Made by a program: the position numbers and the translations under genes. The notes under the pieces are model-generated. The model saw nothing but the letters and a program-made list of their open reading frames with translations, did not search any database and had not been told where the DNA came from. DNA of 64,000 nt from Candidatus Methylomirabilis sp. (GTDB lineage: Bacteria; Methylomirabilota; Methylomirabilia; Methylomirabilales; Methylomirabilaceae): assembly GCF_028716865.1 (NCBI RefSeq), contig NZ_JAQUOY010000016.1, forward strand, positions 1 through 64,000, in the 5' to 3' direction. Of the stretch, positions 61,437 through 64,000 are shown piece by piece; the stretch's first letter is position 1, and each line of letters begins with the position of its first letter.

Positions 61437-63032
61437 ATGAATAAAAGCGTGACATGGAAGTTCCTCTCCCTTCTGCTGGTGACGGTCATAGCCGGTTACT
61501 ACCTCTTTCCCACGCTATCCGGCCGGTCGTCACTCCCCTCGCTATTGCCGCCGTTGCTTCCACGGGCTGAGCGACTCAATCTTGGCCTCGACCTGCAGGG
61601 GGGGATGCACCTGGTGCTGGAGGTTGTGACCGAGAAGGCGGTAGAAAATACCGTTGACCGGCTGATTGCCGAATTACGTCGGGAAACCGAGAAGGAGAAG
61701 ATCCTCGTCGAGCAGATGACTCGCGAGGGAAACGACCGGATCAGGATCAGGCTTCAGGCGAAGGAGGGTCTGGAGGGCTTGCGCCGAATCCTGAAGAGCT
61801 ATAGCAACCTACAACAGTCCGGTGGTGCTGATCCGGCTGAACTCACACTGAGCCTCACATCGAGCGAAGTAAAGCGGATCCAGGAGTCCGCCCTCCGACA
61901 AAGCCTGGAAACCATCCGGAATCGCGTCGATCAGTTCGGCGTATCCGAGCCTCACATCGTACAGGAAGGGGACCGGCGGATCGTAGTTCAGCTCCCAGGC
62001 ATCAAGGAGCCGCAGCGGGCGATCAATCTGATCGGCAAGACCGCCCTTCTGGAGTTTAAGCTGGTGGCGGAGGATGCCAATATTGCTGAGGCAGTGGCGG
62101 GAAAGGTCCCGGAGGGCGACGAGCTTCTCTACGTACGTCGTATGGAGGAGGGGGAAAAGGTCAGCAAGACCCCCCTTGTCGTGCAGAAGCGGGCCATCTT
62201 GACGGGTGATCTGCTCACCTCGGCTCAGGTGCAGATCGATAGCCAGACCAATGCGCCGGTGGTCTCGATAGCCTTTGATCAGGAGGGCACCCGTCTCTTT
62301 GGCGAGGCCACGGCGGCCAACGTCGGCCGACGCCTGGCCATCGTTCTGGATGACACCATCTATTCGGCGCCGGCCATCAGGGAGAAGATCCCAGGCGGCA
62401 AGGCCCAGATCTCCGGAAGCTTCACCATGGAGGAGGCCAGGGACCTGGCGATCGTGCTGCGAGCCGGCGCGCTTCCTGCGCCTGTCAATATCATTTCGAA
62501 TCTGACGGTTGGCCCATCCTTGGGTCTGGACTCCATTGAAAAGGGTGTGCGGGCTGCGATTCTGGGCGGCGTCCTCGTCATTGCCTTCATGGCAATCTAC
62601 TACAGGTTGTCTGGTGTCATCGCGAATTTTGCGCTGCTCTTGAATCTTATCTGGTTGGTGGGAGCGCTGGCCAGCCTCAGGGCGACGCTGACGCTGCCTG
62701 GTATTGCGGGCATCATCCTTGGGATCGGGATGGCGGTAGACTCGAACGTGTTGATCCTGGAGCGGATCCGTGAAGAGCTCCGATTAGGCAAGGCAGTCCG
62801 GTCGGCCATCGACGGTGGCTACGATAAAGCATTCCTCACCATTATCGACTCCCACGTGACGACGCTGATTACCGCGTTTGCATTGTTTTTGTTTGGGACG
62901 GGGCCGGTGAAAGGGTTCGCGGTCACCCTGAGCCTCGGGGTGATCTTCAACTTGGTGACCGCCTTGACGGGGACCAGGGTGATCTACGATTGGATGACTC
63001 GGCGGTGGCACCTGAAAACACTTAGTATCTAA
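61437..63032 (+). CDS. secD: protein translocase subunit SecD
   Basis: The protein has 531 residues. One N-terminal helix is followed by LNLGLDLQGGMHLVLEVV and a large periplasmic P1 domain with IRNRVDQFGVSEPHIVQEG. Five C-terminal helices contain GIILGIGMAVDSNVLILERIREELRLGK and DSHVTTLITAFALFLFGTGPVKGFAVTLSLGV. SecD uses the proton gradient with SecF to finish protein export. The gap before it (61328-61436) shows no gene. Confidence 0.97.
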   Translation: MNKSVTWKFLSLLLVTVIAGYYLFPTLSGRSSLPSLLPPLLPRAERLNLGLDLQGGMHLVLEVVTEKAVENTVDRLIAELRRETEKEKILVEQMTREGNDRIRIRLQAKEGLEGLRRILKSYSNLQQSGGADPAELTLSLTSSEVKRIQESALRQSLETIRNRVDQFGVSEPHIVQEGDRRIVVQLPGIKEPQRAINLIGKTALLEFKLVAEDANIAEAVAGKVPEGDELLYVRRMEEGEKVSKTPLVVQKRAILTGDLLTSAQVQIDSQTNAPVVSIAFDQEGTRLFGEATAANVGRRLAIVLDDTIYSAPAIREKIPGGKAQISGSFTMEEARDLAIVLRAGALPAPVNIISNLTVGPSLGLDSIEKGVRAAILGGVLVIAFMAIYYRLSGVIANFALLLNLIWLVGALASLRATLTLPGIAGIILGIGMAVDSNVLILERIREELRLGKAVRSAIDGGYDKAFLTIIDSHVTTLITAFALFLFGTGPVKGFAVTLSLGVIFNLVTALTGTRVIYDWMTRRWHLKTLSI

Positions 63033-63043
63033 GGATGTTGATG

Positions 63044-63089
63044 GTTCATAGTTGAGAGTTCGTGGGTAGAAAATCTCTGAACTATGAAC
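63044..63089. repeat. inverted repeat GTTCATAGTT / AACTATGAAC between secD and secF
   Basis: Ten-base perfect arms lie at 63044-63053 and 63080-63089, with further related GAACTGTGAAC sequence after the right arm. It resembles the heptamer-like dispersed repeats of many genomes. It sits just before secF and could lower or time its expression. Confidence 0.45.
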
Positions 63090-63108
63090 TGTGAACAATA
63101 AACTTGCT

Positions 63109-64000
63109 ATGATTGAGATTCTCGGTAAGACAACGATCGATTTTGTCTCTTGGCGGAGGATTGCGTTCGCAGTTTCCACTGTTCTCTGCCTCCTGGGAGT
63201 TGTCGCGATCGTTCAGATCGGGCGAGGCGCGGCGAATCTCGGGATTGACTTTGCCGGCGGTACCTCTGTTCAGCTTAAATTCAGTAAGCCGGTGGATCTT
63301 GGCCAAGTCCGGACGCTGCTGACGGAGAGCGGCCTGAAGGACAGTGAGCCCCAGCAATTTGCCGGTGGAGACCGCATCATGGTTCGCTTGAAGCGGGCGG
63401 AGGGCAGCCAGGCAGGAATGGCTCAGCGGGTACAGGATATCTTTTCGAAAGGATTGCCTGATAATCCGTTTGTGGTGGAGGGGACGAACGAGGTCGGGCC
63501 GGCCATCGGGAAGGATCTTCAAAAAGCCGCTCTGTGGGCCATCGCCATTTCCATGCTCGGCATCATCGCTTATATCGCCTGGCGCTTTGAGTTCAAGTTC
63601 GGGGTGGCAGCGGCCATCGCCACCCTACATGATATCCTAGCTGTTCTGGGGTTTTTTTATGTGTTAAACGCGGAGATCACCCTCCTCATTGTCACCGCCT
63701 TGCTTACCCTCGCCGGCTATTCGTTGACAGATACCGTGGTGGTCTTCGACCGAATCCGTGAGAATCTTCGAGGCCGACGGAAAGAATCGCTGGGAGACGT
63801 CATCAACATGAGCATCAATGAGGTCTTGAGCCGGACTATCGTGACGTCGCTCACGGTCCTCCTGGTCTTACTCGCCCTCTTCATACTGGGTGGGGAGGTG
63901 CTCCATGATTTTTCCCTTGCGCTGATCGCCGGTGTCTGCATTGGTACCTACTCTTCCTGGTTTGTCGCCTCCCCCATTGTGTATGAGTGGCGTACGTGGG
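63109..64000 (+). CDS. secF: protein translocase subunit SecF (5' part; runs off the window)
   Basis: The visible 297 residues start at ATG 63109. One helix (RRIAFAVSTVLCLLGVVAIVQIGRG) precedes NLGIDFAGGTSVQLKF, the SecF signature. DLQKAALWAIAISMLGIIAYIAWRFEFKFGVAAAIATLHDIL and AGYSLTDTVVVFDRIRENLRGRRK with a following INEVLSRTIVTSLTVLLVLLALFILGG match the family. Only a short C-terminal tail should be missing. The ribosome site is weak (AATAAACTTGCT), unlike its neighbours. Confidence 0.95.
   Translation, partial: MIEILGKTTIDFVSWRRIAFAVSTVLCLLGVVAIVQIGRGAANLGIDFAGGTSVQLKFSKPVDLGQVRTLLTESGLKDSEPQQFAGGDRIMVRLKRAEGSQAGMAQRVQDIFSKGLPDNPFVVEGTNEVGPAIGKDLQKAALWAIAISMLGIIAYIAWRFEFKFGVAAAIATLHDILAVLGFFYVLNAEITLLIVTALLTLAGYSLTDTVVVFDRIRENLRGRRKESLGDVINMSINEVLSRTIVTSLTVLLVLLALFILGGEVLHDFSLALIAGVCIGTYSSWFVASPIVYEWRTW

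Overview
The window is about 58-60% GC and reads as a chromosomal segment of a Gram-negative bacterium. It carries hopanoid genes, a Wza/Wzc exopolysaccharide locus, SpeH/SpeE polyamine genes and SecDF. The combination is compatible with an NC10/Methylomirabilota-like organism, but that is an inference from gene content and not a phylogenetic placement. No rRNA, tRNA or CRISPR array was seen.

Layout. (1) 209-8690, minus strand: one compact operon. Read 5' to 3' it holds a small CruF-like membrane protein, hpnH, squalene-hopene cyclase, hpnG, a periplasmic adaptor, a LolD-like ATPase and two FtsX/MacB-type permeases. Hopanoid synthesis thus appears coupled to a DevBCA/MacAB-like exporter. (2) 9061-9429: a GIY-YIG-like (DUF123) gene. 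(3) 9761-41324, minus strand: a long exopolysaccharide locus with Wza, a Wzc-type tyrosine kinase, a Wzy/ligase-like protein, an MsbA/PglK-like ABC protein, a WecA/MraY-type initiating enzyme, seven glycosyltransferases, seven methyltransferases, two DegT aminotransferases, PIG-L and WbqC proteins, an AsnB, a radical SAM/SPASM enzyme, a CDP-alcohol phosphotransferase-like protein and a PHP-like membrane protein. (4) 41433-41849: a secreted BACON-domain protein, divergent from wza. (5) 42257-44582: a decayed lasso-peptide locus (B1, B2, a YgiT-type orphan, a transposase scrap, a methyltransferase and a nucleotidyltransferase stub). (6) 44736-54332: what looks like a complete lasso-peptide cluster, B1-B2-[cyclase stub]-UPF0489/TPR-cyclase-precursor-PRMT-like methyltransferase-HprK-like kinase-ABC ATPase-ABC permease-nucleotidyltransferase. 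(7) 54341-57123, minus strand: a degenerate HD-GYP protein and two ExeA-type ATPases. (8) 57981-61327: polyamine genes speH, a speE stub, speE and an Orn/Lys/Arg decarboxylase. (9) 61437-64000: secD and the start of secF.

The most notable system is the lasso cluster. A 59-residue precursor at 49142-49321 has the YxxPxLxxxG leader motif, Thr at -2, and a predicted 16-residue core GRSGGGTDSSMTMVCI that would close an eight-residue ring between Gly1 and Asp8. Around it sit unusual accessory genes: a PRMT-like methyltransferase whose C-terminus resembles PqqD, an HprK-like kinase although the core does not end in Ser, and a UPF0489-TPR protein inserted between a 26-codon cyclase stub and the intact cyclase.

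A recurring feature is short 5' gene stubs lying upstream of intact homologues on the same strand: the lasso cyclase (45472), asnB (21619, minus) and speE (58384). In the first two a different gene sits between stub and intact copy.
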